Part shown: positions 28,029-36,163 of the stretch, piece by piece | Position numbering within the stretch: position 1 is the stretch's first letter | Layout: each line of letters begins with the position of its first letter | Virus record (IMG/VR): IMGVR_UViG_3300044470_000063 | Coordinates: 1 to 45,361 of that record | DNA from: a virus | Length of the DNA: 45,361 nucleotides | Strand: one strand, 5' to 3' | Notes under the pieces: generated by a model | The model's input: the letters and a program-made list of their open reading frames with translations, nothing else | Told to the model about the DNA's origin: nothing | The model's database searches: none | Made by a program: the position numbers and the translations under genes

Positions 28029-30020
28029 ATGTTTAATCCCGCCATCGAAGACTTGGTACGGCGTAAGGTCGCCGAGTACAACATGAGCATCGGCCACCCG
28101 GTCACGCCCGGTCAGGGCTTCGCGGAAGGTGGCTCGCCGCAGATGGGCATATCGGCCCCCGCTGGCATGATACCCGGCCCGGTGACTCCCGGCGGCGGCG
28201 ACAATACCAAACTTCCGGTACAGACCGGCGAGTACATCATCCCGGTTGATGCGGTAATGGGTATCGGGCTTCGTAATGGTGCTCAGTCTCCTGGCGATGC
28301 GCTGGCAATCGGCAAGTCGATGTTGGACAAGGAAGTCTCCGGGCTGAAAAAGGAGATGGGCAACCCTAATCCGCCGCGCAACGCTGGTATCGGTATCCCG
28401 CCGCAACAGGGGGTAGGATTCGAACAAGGCGGGTCGCCTACCGACAAGGATAAGGCGATTGCCGCAGACAAAGCCATTTCTGCGGCTCCCACGGTCCCGA
28501 ATCCCTCTGCGGGGATTGGTACTCAGAACCTTACCAAGATGAGCAACGGGACGGTGCCCGCACCTACCCCGCCGCCTACCCCTCTGTTCTCCCTCTCCCC
28601 CGGCGACGGCAAGAAGGGCATCGGCATCAACACCGGCAACATCGACCGCTTGGCCGCTCAACCAGGGCGCGTAGGCGGCGTCGCAAACGCGGTTCAGTCG
28701 GTGCAGGACGCATCCACCGGCAACAACGCATTCAACGGCGACGTGGGAAGCCCGATTGTCTCGCTCAATGGCCCACTCAGCCCTGAAGCAGATGCTGCAA
28801 TACGCAACCGCGTCGATTGGTCACCCGGTAGCCAGAACATGAAACCATACGAACAGCAGATGGAAGTGGGGCTGGACGGGGTGCGTCGGCCTCACTATAC
28901 AACTGCGCTCGAAGCATCCAGAGATGCGGTGAAACAGCGACTAGGGTACGTCCCGCTCGACTACGACCAGAACCACTCAAAATATGATGCGTTACTTGCC
29001 AGTACCCATGCCGCAGACGAGGGCGCAAAAGGGATCGGGGCATTGCGGCAATCGGAGATCACCAAGAATCAGGCACAGGCCGACTACATGAAAAAGGGCA
29101 AGCCGGGTACAGGTCAGCCGAACGCTTACAAGGATGTCCGTGCAGCGGAAGAGGAAAAGCTGAACGCCGAAGGCGTCACTGACCCGATTGAGCGCAGCCG
29201 GAGGATATTGGAAGCCGAAGCCAAGTTCAAGAAGGACAGCAGCGGTACAAATGGCAGGATGTACTCGATGCTGAACAAGGAAACGGGGCAGATTGAGTTG
29301 GTTTCGTCCGATGACCGGGCGAAGAACCCCGATAAGTACGGTGCCAGTGCTCAAGACCCCAACGTCAAGGCATGGACTAAAAACGTCGCATACCGTACAG
29401 CCAATGCGAACTTCGTGAACACAATCGACAATTTTGGCTCACTCGTTACCGACATAGCAAAGAGGTACAACCTCAACAGCGACCCGAAACTCGCCAACTA
29501 TACGATTCAGCAACTTATCAAACTCAAGGGCATGGGGTCTGGCGAGGTCGCATCCCTCAACAACGTCCTCACCGGTCTCCGTGGCGAAATGTCCAAGATG
29601 GCAGAGGGCAGTTTAGGTGTGGCCGGTGCCAAGGCTGAGACCGCCAAGAAATACGAGCAGAGCGTCAATGATTCGATGCCGTTGAAAGAGTTACAGAAAA
29701 TGATCCAATGGGCCAGCAAAGAGGGCCAAAGCCGGTTGTCGGGGATCGACGTTGAAACAAACCGGCTGCGCAAGGAATTGGGGATCAAAGAAAAACCGGG
29801 AGAGTCCGCCGGATCATCGGCTCCGCCCAATGGTGATGCCCGCAACGCCGAATTGGTCAAAAAAGACTTGGCGAGGGGGCTTAAACCTTCAACCCTGATT
29901 GGGACTTTACTTAGCCGCAAATTGTCCGAGTCTGAAGTCATCTCAGCCTTGCGCGGTGCGGGCATGAGCGACCAGGCGATAGCCTCGGCGCATGACGAAT
30001 ACGTGGGGAGCACTAAGTAA
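28029..30020 (+). CDS. Putative internal virion (ejection) protein 1, 663 aa
   Basis: A 663-residue protein starting MFNPAIEDLVRRKVAEYNMS. The N-terminal third is Gly/Pro-rich and contains GQGFAEGGSPQMGI and TGEYIIPVDAVMGIGLRN; the remainder is helical and polar (LEASRDAVKQRLGYVPLDY, IERSRRILEAEAKFKKDSSG, MSKMAEGSLGVAGAKAETAK). Large polar Gly/Ala/Pro-rich proteins placed before tail-fibre genes are usually podoviral internal proteins ejected with DNA. No enzyme motif is seen. Preceded by its own promoter; its stop shares one base with the next ATG. Confidence 0.6.
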   Translation: MFNPAIEDLVRRKVAEYNMSIGHPVTPGQGFAEGGSPQMGISAPAGMIPGPVTPGGGDNTKLPVQTGEYIIPVDAVMGIGLRNGAQSPGDALAIGKSMLDKEVSGLKKEMGNPNPPRNAGIGIPPQQGVGFEQGGSPTDKDKAIAADKAISAAPTVPNPSAGIGTQNLTKMSNGTVPAPTPPPTPLFSLSPGDGKKGIGINTGNIDRLAAQPGRVGGVANAVQSVQDASTGNNAFNGDVGSPIVSLNGPLSPEADAAIRNRVDWSPGSQNMKPYEQQMEVGLDGVRRPHYTTALEASRDAVKQRLGYVPLDYDQNHSKYDALLASTHAADEGAKGIGALRQSEITKNQAQADYMKKGKPGTGQPNAYKDVRAAEEEKLNAEGVTDPIERSRRILEAEAKFKKDSSGTNGRMYSMLNKETGQIELVSSDDRAKNPDKYGASAQDPNVKAWTKNVAYRTANANFVNTIDNFGSLVTDIAKRYNLNSDPKLANYTIQQLIKLKGMGSGEVASLNNVLTGLRGEMSKMAEGSLGVAGAKAETAKKYEQSVNDSMPLKELQKMIQWASKEGQSRLSGIDVETNRLRKELGIKEKPGESAGSSAPPNGDARNAELVKKDLARGLKPSTLIGTLLSRKLSESEVISALRGAGMSDQAIASAHDEYVGSTK

Positions 30021-32128
30021 TGGGCGCTTTCGACGATCTCAAGGCAGGTTTGCACGGAGACGACGGCGCGGAGACCTTCGCTTCGCTCAAATCTAAAGTC
30101 GCGCCCGCCCCAACTACCGCAATTGGCAAAGCTACACAATGGGCGTCTACCCCGACGCCCGAAGCAACCAGCATCGGTGACTTCGCTACAAGAGTCGTCC
30201 CCGCGTCGGCAGGCAAGGCCGCTGTCGGCATCCCTTCCGCCGCTTACGGTCTTGGCAAGGAGTTATCGCAAGGATTGTCCGCAGACACCGCCGCAGGCAC
30301 AAGCGGGGGGATCGGCAACGCTCTGTACTATGGCATCGTCCACCCGAACACGTTGAAAGCCGCATGGCAGGGTGTCAAGGGCATCGGCGCGTTCACCGGG
30401 GAGAAGACTGGCATACTTCCCCCCAGCCAGACGGCAACAGGAGACGCCCCGCTGGACTACGGGCAAGGACTTCCTTCGAGCGTCGGCCAATGGGCGCAGC
30501 GCGTCGGGCACCAAGTAATCACGGACCCTGTAGGCGTAGGCATGGCGGCAGAAGGTGCAAAGGGCGCGTTAAAACCTGCCGCTAAAGCCGTTGCTGAATC
30601 GTCGCCGCTTGAAGCTGTGGCCGGTGCGTCCCATGCCGCCGCCAACAAGCTCACCGATATAACACTGAAACAATCATCCACGATAAAACCCAAAACCCGC
30701 GCACAGAACACACAGACCGCATTAGAGGGGGGATTCCTCCCGAATGCAAAAGGTGTGGACTCGCTCAATGCCGCGATTGCCGACACTGAGCAAAAGCTAC
30801 AGGCGGGCATCGCTAGCGGAGATGCTGCCCAAGTTCGCGGGACGCTTGATAGGGCTATCGCAAACGTAGAATCGTTAAGGGACAAGGCCAACCGGTCAAG
30901 CGACCCAGCAAAGAACAACGCGCTTCTTGACGCGGAGATTGAGCGGCTGAGAACGCACCCTATGCTTGACGAAAGCGGGACCGTAGACATGGGCACGCTC
31001 CAACAGGCAAAAGTGGAGCAAGGCCAAGAGATAAGCAAGAAGTATGGGCAACCCGGATACGACGATTTCACGACTCAGGTAGATAAGGCACGAGTCCGTG
31101 GCATGAAGGAAGAGTTGGAATCCCAAATGGACGAGACTTTTCCCGAGCTTGCTGCGACCAACAAGAAATTAAGCGAGTATTACGCGCTGAAGAAAGTGCT
31201 AGACCACGCTGCCAACAGGATAGGCCGCAACCAAGGCGGGCGTATTGGCCTACCCATAAAGTCGGGCGCAGGGGCCACTATCGGCGGCATGTTGGCTGGT
31301 CCGGCAGGCGCGGCAGTCGGTGGCGGCATCGGAGCACTCATCGGGGTAATCGAACATCCTTCTGTCGCCCCGAGATTGGCCCGTCAACTCTACAAACTCA
31401 GCAAGGGTGCCATGACGTACAGCGAGGCGTTAAAGTCCGTCAAATCCCGACTGTCGGGTCTGGTGGAGAGAAAACGCGCCGATGCCGTATTTGCTGATTA
31501 CAGCCCGCCGTCCGACCCGGAAGCATATGATTCTTCGGTCCGCACTCCCGGTGGGACGGCCCCTGAGTTCGAGGGTAACGCCACCCCGAGCGAACCGTTA
31601 GGGTATGGCGAGCGTGAACTTCGCCCCGGCGTTGACACATCGATAGCGCCCACGCTGGATGCGGCATACGACACTGACACTCCGTTATGGCAGCAGAAAA
31701 TGGCGGGCTTCCCGAAGGGTAAACAACCGACTCCCCCACCGCGCAAGCCCGGCAGCGCAGCCGACAACCTCTATCTGCATCGGAGCGATGGTTACGCCGA
31801 GGGCGGCATGGTATCCCACGGCCTCCGCCCCGCCGTCAAGTTCAAGGGCAAGCAGATCGACGGCGAACTAGGCCAGCACCACGCCGACATTCTGAAAGCC
31901 AACAAGATAGGCACCAAGCAACCGCACACTCGCGGATTCGTCACGCCGGAGGGGAAATTTCTCAACCGGCAAGAGGCTGATTCGTGGATGAAGGAGAACC
32001 AGCCGGCAGAGTTCGATAAGTTGGATGCCGGGGCAAAGCGGGAACTGCATAGCCAGGATTTACCGAAGAAGTCGGGCAAGAAAAAACAATCGCGGCAGTG
32101 GAGGGACATTGGGCGAGAGCTTGAATAA
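30020..32128 (+). CDS. Putative internal virion (ejection) protein 2, 702 aa
   Basis: A 702-residue protein starting MGAFDDLKAGLHGDDGAETF. Visible parts: Ala/Gly-rich hydrophobic N-terminal third, coiled coils (about residues 240-310 and 340-400), a glycine-zipper membrane segment (about residues 411-440, GATIGGMLAGPAGAAVGGGI) of the type that inserts into membranes, a Pro-rich linker, and a C-terminal module containing YAEGGMVSHG, IDGELGQHHADILK and FVTPEGKFLNRQEADSWMK. The glycine zipper fits a protein that helps form the DNA channel across the inner membrane. Translationally coupled to the preceding gene. Confidence 0.6.
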   Translation: MGAFDDLKAGLHGDDGAETFASLKSKVAPAPTTAIGKATQWASTPTPEATSIGDFATRVVPASAGKAAVGIPSAAYGLGKELSQGLSADTAAGTSGGIGNALYYGIVHPNTLKAAWQGVKGIGAFTGEKTGILPPSQTATGDAPLDYGQGLPSSVGQWAQRVGHQVITDPVGVGMAAEGAKGALKPAAKAVAESSPLEAVAGASHAAANKLTDITLKQSSTIKPKTRAQNTQTALEGGFLPNAKGVDSLNAAIADTEQKLQAGIASGDAAQVRGTLDRAIANVESLRDKANRSSDPAKNNALLDAEIERLRTHPMLDESGTVDMGTLQQAKVEQGQEISKKYGQPGYDDFTTQVDKARVRGMKEELESQMDETFPELAATNKKLSEYYALKKVLDHAANRIGRNQGGRIGLPIKSGAGATIGGMLAGPAGAAVGGGIGALIGVIEHPSVAPRLARQLYKLSKGAMTYSEALKSVKSRLSGLVERKRADAVFADYSPPSDPEAYDSSVRTPGGTAPEFEGNATPSEPLGYGERELRPGVDTSIAPTLDAAYDTDTPLWQQKMAGFPKGKQPTPPPRKPGSAADNLYLHRSDGYAEGGMVSHGLRPAVKFKGKQIDGELGQHHADILKANKIGTKQPHTRGFVTPEGKFLNRQEADSWMKENQPAEFDKLDAGAKRELHSQDLPKKSGKKKQSRQWRDIGRELE

Positions 32129-32774
32129 AAAGAAGATCGGCATACTCTCTGGTATGGGTGCTGCCGCTGGTGCGCGTTTCTATTCTGTCCTTGTGGAAGA
32201 ATGCCAGCGGCTCGGGGCGAAGTGTGACAGCGATTTCCCCGAGGTGGTTCTATACAACGTATCATCTAAGGGTATGGATGAAACCGGAGTCTGTGATGAA
32301 TCCACGTTGAAGGTTGATCTTCTGGCAGCACTCAAGCATCTGGACGCTTGCGGATGCGAACTGATTATTATGGCGTGCAACACCATCCACATCTATCTCC
32401 GGTTACTTCAGCACCATACCAAGGCCGAGATACTTAACATGGTGGACCTCACCCAACAGTCCGCGATGGCGAACAGTGTCGGCGTGGTATGCTCGCGTAC
32501 ATCTCGGGATCGCGGGCTGTACCTGGGTATCCAAGTCACAGATGAGCAGCAAGATGAAGTGGACGCCATGATCGGACGAGTAATCGCGGGATATTCCGGC
32601 ACCGCGATACATGCCCGCGACAAAATGACGCTCATGGGCATAATCGACTCGCTCTTTGAACGAGGGGCGCAGCGCGTAATCATAGGGTGTACCGAATTAC
32701 CCCTGATTACCGAACGGCGCACAGGCACCATTGACCCCGCCGAGATAGTAATCAGGAGGGCTTTGACGTTATGA
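32121..32774 (+). CDS. Aspartate/glutamate racemase-family enzyme
   Basis: About 217 residues. KIGILSGMGAAAGARFY matches the GILGGMGPxA loop of PLP-independent aspartate racemases. The two catalytic cysteines are in place: Cys86 in MACNTIH and Cys190 in GCTELPLI, the standard CNT and GCTE motifs. Such enzymes move the alpha proton of Asp, Glu or related acids between two Cys thiols. The start is uncertain: TTG 32121 overlaps the previous stop, while TTG 32109 is closer to GGAGGG. The stop overlaps the next ATG (ATGA). A metabolic enzyme between ejection and fibre genes is very unusual and indicates cargo. Confidence 0.85.
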   Translation: MNKKKIGILSGMGAAAGARFYSVLVEECQRLGAKCDSDFPEVVLYNVSSKGMDETGVCDESTLKVDLLAALKHLDACGCELIIMACNTIHIYLRLLQHHTKAEILNMVDLTQQSAMANSVGVVCSRTSRDRGLYLGIQVTDEQQDEVDAMIGRVIAGYSGTAIHARDKMTLMGIIDSLFERGAQRVIIGCTELPLITERRTGTIDPAEIVIRRALTL

Positions 32775-34147
32775 AATTCGTGTTCATCTGCTATTACTTT
32801 TACAGTTACCCCTTGGCTTATCACCTCCACGATGAAGGGTATGAGGTGATTGTTGGAGTCGTAGAGAACAAGAAAGACCTCAAGCTCCCCGGCGATAAGG
32901 ATGACGAGACGCCGCTTGAACGCCGCCGTAGGCTTTCCACTTACAAAGGGATGATCCGCAAGCACTCGCTTGAAGACGTGATGAAGTTCTTGAAATCGGT
33001 CCCGGCAGATGAACGCGATGACTACTTTATTTTCTTCGACTACAGCGATATGTACGTCATTTCGGAACAGATCATGGCGATGGGGTTCAAAAACGGAATG
33101 TTCCCCACCAAGTTCTACTACGAAATGGAAAAAGAGCGGGACAAGGCCAAGGATTTCGTCAAGAAGCACTACGACAGGATCGTAGTGGAGGCTGAATACC
33201 CCTTCAGTAAAGCCCAAGACGCCATTGACTTTGTGGAGGATTCCGAGGACATATGGGTACTGAAGGGCAACGGCGACGTGGGGGCTAAAACAGTGGTCCC
33301 TTATTCTTCTGACCTTTCACACGCCAAGAAGATGATAAAGGACGCGCTCATCAAGGACGGGAACCTGTACGAGATGGGCGGATTTATCTTGGAAAAGAAG
33401 ATCCAGAATTGCCTAGAATTGACGCCAGTTATGGTTTTCTACAACGGAGAGTATGTTTATTCCCTTGTAGAGCTTGAAAACAAGGAATATGGAGCCGGCA
33501 ACATTGGCATCCAGAAGGGCGGCAATCAGGCACTTTCCATTCGCACCAAGAAGAATTGCGAACTGAACGCTATCGCCTTCCCTGAAATCGTGTATCAGCT
33601 CGCAAAGAAACAACCGGGCTTGTCGATCTATGACGCGGGACTACTCTACGACGGCAAGAATTTCTACTTCACTGAGTTCTGCGCCATGAGGTTCGGTTAT
33701 GATGGTATATTCTCGGAGATCGTCATGCGAGATGACGGAGAACCGTTCGTGGGCGCGTACTTCGAGGATGTCATAAACGGAGTCTCGCCGCTCAAAAACA
33801 AGTATGGCGTCTCGGTCCGGCTGTTCAACAACGAGGGCAACCGGGAGTGCCTACGCGAACCCAAAGACGACATCCCGATCATGTGGTATCCCTCTGTAGA
33901 AGACAATATGTTCCTCTATTCGGTCAAAAAACAAGGCGACGACATTATGACTGTAGGCGGAATGGACTTCGTGGGGTGCATGACGGGTGCTGCCGATACA
34001 CTTGAAGCCGCAGTCAATAAGACATACGCTCGTGTCGATAAGTTCGATTTTGAGCAACTATACTACCGCTACAAAGGCGATTTCTTGGCAACGGACTACA
34101 AAACATCCATCCCTAACCGGCTAGAGGCCATAAAGAGGTTCCTATGA
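32771..34147 (+). CDS. ATP-grasp ligase related to PurD (GAR synthetase)
   Basis: A 458-residue protein. An N-terminal pre-ATP-grasp domain (MKFVFICYYFYSYPLAYHLH) is followed by an ATP-grasp: VLKGNGDVGAK (Lys165 and Gly loop), GGFILEKKI (Glu209, Lys210), FYFTEFCAMRFGYDG (metal-ligand Glu302, then RFG), and a C-terminal VGCMTGAADTLEAAVNKTY plus YYRYKGDF. The order matches PurD-type phosphoribosylamine-glycine ligases, but it lacks housekeeping context and diverges at the substrate loop, so the likely reaction is ATP-dependent ligation of an acid to an amine of unknown identity. Four-base overlaps on both sides tie it to the racemase and the next gene. Confidence 0.8.
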   Translation: MKFVFICYYFYSYPLAYHLHDEGYEVIVGVVENKKDLKLPGDKDDETPLERRRRLSTYKGMIRKHSLEDVMKFLKSVPADERDDYFIFFDYSDMYVISEQIMAMGFKNGMFPTKFYYEMEKERDKAKDFVKKHYDRIVVEAEYPFSKAQDAIDFVEDSEDIWVLKGNGDVGAKTVVPYSSDLSHAKKMIKDALIKDGNLYEMGGFILEKKIQNCLELTPVMVFYNGEYVYSLVELENKEYGAGNIGIQKGGNQALSIRTKKNCELNAIAFPEIVYQLAKKQPGLSIYDAGLLYDGKNFYFTEFCAMRFGYDGIFSEIVMRDDGEPFVGAYFEDVINGVSPLKNKYGVSVRLFNNEGNRECLREPKDDIPIMWYPSVEDNMFLYSVKKQGDDIMTVGGMDFVGCMTGAADTLEAAVNKTYARVDKFDFEQLYYRYKGDFLATDYKTSIPNRLEAIKRFL

Positions 34148-34626
34148 ACATTCAAGTAAAAACCGTCACCAAAATGGAAGACTTCCCCATCCACACTACG
34201 ACTGTCGGCTATTGGGCCGAAGGCTCAGAAGGTCTCGCAGTGTATCTATTCGCGCTTTCAGATTGGCGCTTCACCCTTGCCGTTCTCTTCCATGAAATCA
34301 TCGAATGGGCGATCACCAAGGCGGCAGGCATAACAACCGTAGAGTGCGACATTTTTGATGAAGCATGGGAAGACGATTGTGATTCCGGTGTTCGGTCCCT
34401 TGCAGACGAACCGGGTGATGATCCCGCTTGCCCTTACCACCGGGGCCACATGTGGGGAAGTCAGTTCGAGCGACTGGTTATCTTCCTTTCCGGCGCTTCG
34501 TGGAGCGAATATTTGGACGAATGCGGTCGCATTTGCTCATGCGAGTATAACGAACCGGAACAAGACAAACTCATTGGCGGGGAGTGGATAGCGTACTCGG
34601 AAGATGTGGAACGGAATCGAGTCTGA
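34144..34626 (+). CDS. HEIIE-motif protein, third gene of cargo operon
   Basis: A 160-residue protein starting MNIQVKTVTKMEDFPIHTTT. It has a helix AVLFHEIIEWAITKAAG (His50, Glu51, Glu54), DEPGDDPACPYHRGHMWG with His99 and His102, and QFERLVIFLSGASWSEYLDE. The HExxE pattern followed by two more histidines is compatible with a metal-dependent hydrolase or zincin-like fold, but it is not the canonical HExxH. It overlaps the ATP-grasp stop by 4 nt, so it is part of the same translational unit. The product family is seen in phage cargo regions, but its function is unknown to me. Confidence 0.6.
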   Translation: MNIQVKTVTKMEDFPIHTTTVGYWAEGSEGLAVYLFALSDWRFTLAVLFHEIIEWAITKAAGITTVECDIFDEAWEDDCDSGVRSLADEPGDDPACPYHRGHMWGSQFERLVIFLSGASWSEYLDECGRICSCEYNEPEQDKLIGGEWIAYSEDVERNRV

Positions 34627-34632
34627 TTTTAG

Positions 34633-34661
34633 TTGCCGTTGTCAAGTAAAAAAGGTAGTAT
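34633..34661 (+). promoter_or_regulatory. Candidate promoter before fibre cluster
   Basis: TTGCCG (34633-34638), a 17-nt spacer, and TAGTAT (34656-34661), each 4 of 6 consensus, 30 nt before the ATG at 34692. Moderate support; TTGTCAAG in the spacer repeats the -35 region of the promoter at 27952. Confidence 0.4.
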
Positions 34662-34691
34662 GAGCGACAAAATAAATGCCGGAGTCCACCG

Positions 34692-35189
34692 ATGACACAA
34701 CCGCACTCAGCAGCAGAATGTATCCAGACCCCGGCACTCACCGCCCTCAGCCAGACCATCGCGGCTCAAGGGCAAACACAGCTCCACATCCTCGACTCGC
34801 TCAAGCGACTGGATGCCCACGGCGAGCGAACGGCGGCCGCGATGGAGCGAATGGCAGAAAACTCAGCCACCATCGAGGCTCAGACCAAACGGCTCGACCA
34901 GCACGACACGGCGTTTATTGAACTGTTCAACTGGCGGCGAAACTTCGTGGAAAAGCAGGACGGCGATTACAGGAACAACTTGGATCGGATTGTCGCTTTG
35001 GAGAAGCATGTTGCAGTTGACGGCGCTCTTGAAGAGGTCGCCAAGGAAAAAGACAAATTTTGGACCGACGTGAAGATCAAGCTGATCGGCCCGATTCTTA
35101 CCGGGGCGCTGTTTGTACTGTACGTCGCCGACAAGACCGGCCTGATTGACAAGTTGTTTGATCTTTGGTCCGAGTTCGCAGGTAAGTAG
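34692..35189 (+). CDS. Coiled-coil protein with C-terminal membrane segment, 165 aa
   Basis: A 165-residue protein starting MTQPHSAAECIQTPALTALS. Residues about 15-120 form a helical coiled coil (SLKRLDAHGERTAAAMERMA, FVEKQDGDYRNNLDRIVALE), then a membrane helix at about 130-148 (LIGPILTGALFVLYVADKTG), ending in a short acidic/aromatic tail. This layout (long coiled coil plus one C-terminal transmembrane segment) occurs in phage inner-membrane proteins and in some holin-like or tail-accessory proteins. Weak ribosome site (CCGGAGTCCACCG). Family not recognised. Confidence 0.6.
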   Translation: MTQPHSAAECIQTPALTALSQTIAAQGQTQLHILDSLKRLDAHGERTAAAMERMAENSATIEAQTKRLDQHDTAFIELFNWRRNFVEKQDGDYRNNLDRIVALEKHVAVDGALEEVAKEKDKFWTDVKIKLIGPILTGALFVLYVADKTGLIDKLFDLWSEFAGK

Positions 35190-35206
35190 CCCATTGACTC
35201 AGATAA

Positions 35207-35231
35207 GTGCCCGCACAAGCGGAGGAAGTAA
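35207..35231 (+). promoter_or_regulatory. Leader hairpin overlapping the ribosome site (fibre operon)
   Basis: AGTGCCCGC-ACAA-GCGGAGGAAG before ATG 35232. CCGC pairs with GCGG. Relative to the element at 12083 (CTCGC-ACAA-GCGAG) one stem pair changes from T-A to C-G, a compensatory change that supports a real hairpin. Confidence 0.55.
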
Positions 35232-35594
35232 ATGCAGACCTACAACATAGGCATCAACGGCGACGACGGCATGAGCGGACCGCCGATTATTCAGGGTTCG
35301 ACCTTCCAACTTCCCTTCACCGTGACCAACGTGTTTTCCGCAGCGGGCGTCGGCGCTACCATTCGGGGCCAACTCCGCACCGATTACACGGCGTCTGCCG
35401 ATGTCCCTTTCTCCTGCGCCATCCTCACGGCTACTGCCGACCTCCTCACATGCATGGCAACTCTCGACGCTACGACCACCGCCGCGATGACTCCCGGCAA
35501 GTACGTCTACGACATCGAGATCCAGGGCGAGGACGGCTTTGTACTGAAGCCCTTGCGCGGTCGTGCACTCGTACTGCCCGAGGTTACGCGGTGA
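35232..35594 (+). CDS. Tail/baseplate structural protein, 120 aa
   Basis: A 120-residue beta-rich protein starting MQTYNIGINGDDGMSGPPII, with STFQLPFTVTNVFSAAGVG and GKYVYDIEIQGEDGFVLKPL. The 'P..I..G.TF..P...T......T..G.LR' lead and the 'GKYVYDIEI' strand are like the N-terminal Ig-type domain of phage baseplate and BppU-type proteins that attach fibres. No enzymatic residues. Ribosome site GCGGAGGAAGTA is inside the leader hairpin. Overlaps the next gene by 4 nt. Confidence 0.6.
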   Translation: MQTYNIGINGDDGMSGPPIIQGSTFQLPFTVTNVFSAAGVGATIRGQLRTDYTASADVPFSCAILTATADLLTCMATLDATTTAAMTPGKYVYDIEIQGEDGFVLKPLRGRALVLPEVTR

Positions 35595-36154
35595 CAGACG
35601 TGAACGTCACCATAGACCCGGCCACGATAGAGGTCGTAATCCCGCCGCAAGTGCCGGTCAACGTTATTGCCACACCACAGGGCGAAATCGACGTCCAGGT
35701 GGTCGCAGCTCCCGTAGGTGTGCAAGTCACCCCTCCCGCAGAGATTGGCGTCTCCGTATCCCCTCCTGAGCCTGTCGTGGTCACTCTCTACCAGGGGATA
35801 CCGGGCAAAGACGGCGCATCTGCCGCTGGCGAGCTGACCACTGTTTTCAACTTCGCGTTTGGTGACGCCTCCCCGGCAGTGCTCAACGTCGCCACTGCCG
35901 GCAAACAGATTTTCGACGTGGAAGTGAATTTAACCCAACCGTTCGACGGCGTGGGCGCATCGCTCACCATCGGAGATGCTGCCATACTTGACCGGCTCAT
36001 GTCGGAATCGCAGAACGACCCGGCTACCGCCGGTCGGTACCAGACGGCCCCCGAGTTCGTCTACGGCGGCGACACACAATTACTTCTCAGCATCATCCCC
36101 GGCGAGGGGGCAACAACGGGCGCAGGCGTCGTGGCGATCCGAGTTCAGGCATAG
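35591..36154 (+). CDS. Tail fibre protein with collagen-like segment, 187 aa
   Basis: A GTG at 35591 overlaps the previous stop and gives 187 residues starting MTDVNVTIDPATIEVVIPPQ. The first 70 residues are tandem beta strands with Pro/Val (VPVNVIATPQGEIDVQVVAA, SVSPPEPVVVTLYQG), then IPGKDGASAAGE, a short collagen-like linker common in phage fibres, then a beta domain VFNFAFGDASPAVLNVATAG. The frame is open further 5' but that would require overlap with the previous gene. Likely a fibre stem. Confidence 0.65.
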   Translation: MTDVNVTIDPATIEVVIPPQVPVNVIATPQGEIDVQVVAAPVGVQVTPPAEIGVSVSPPEPVVVTLYQGIPGKDGASAAGELTTVFNFAFGDASPAVLNVATAGKQIFDVEVNLTQPFDGVGASLTIGDAAILDRLMSESQNDPATAGRYQTAPEFVYGGDTQLLLSIIPGEGATTGAGVVAIRVQA

Positions 36155-36163
36155 GAGACCATC

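Noticed and set aside
34639-34667. Promoter using TTGTCA at 34639 as -35
   Set aside because: Spacing to any -10-like box is wrong (11 nt to TAGTAT); the TTGCCG/TAGTAT pair is a better, still weak, fit.
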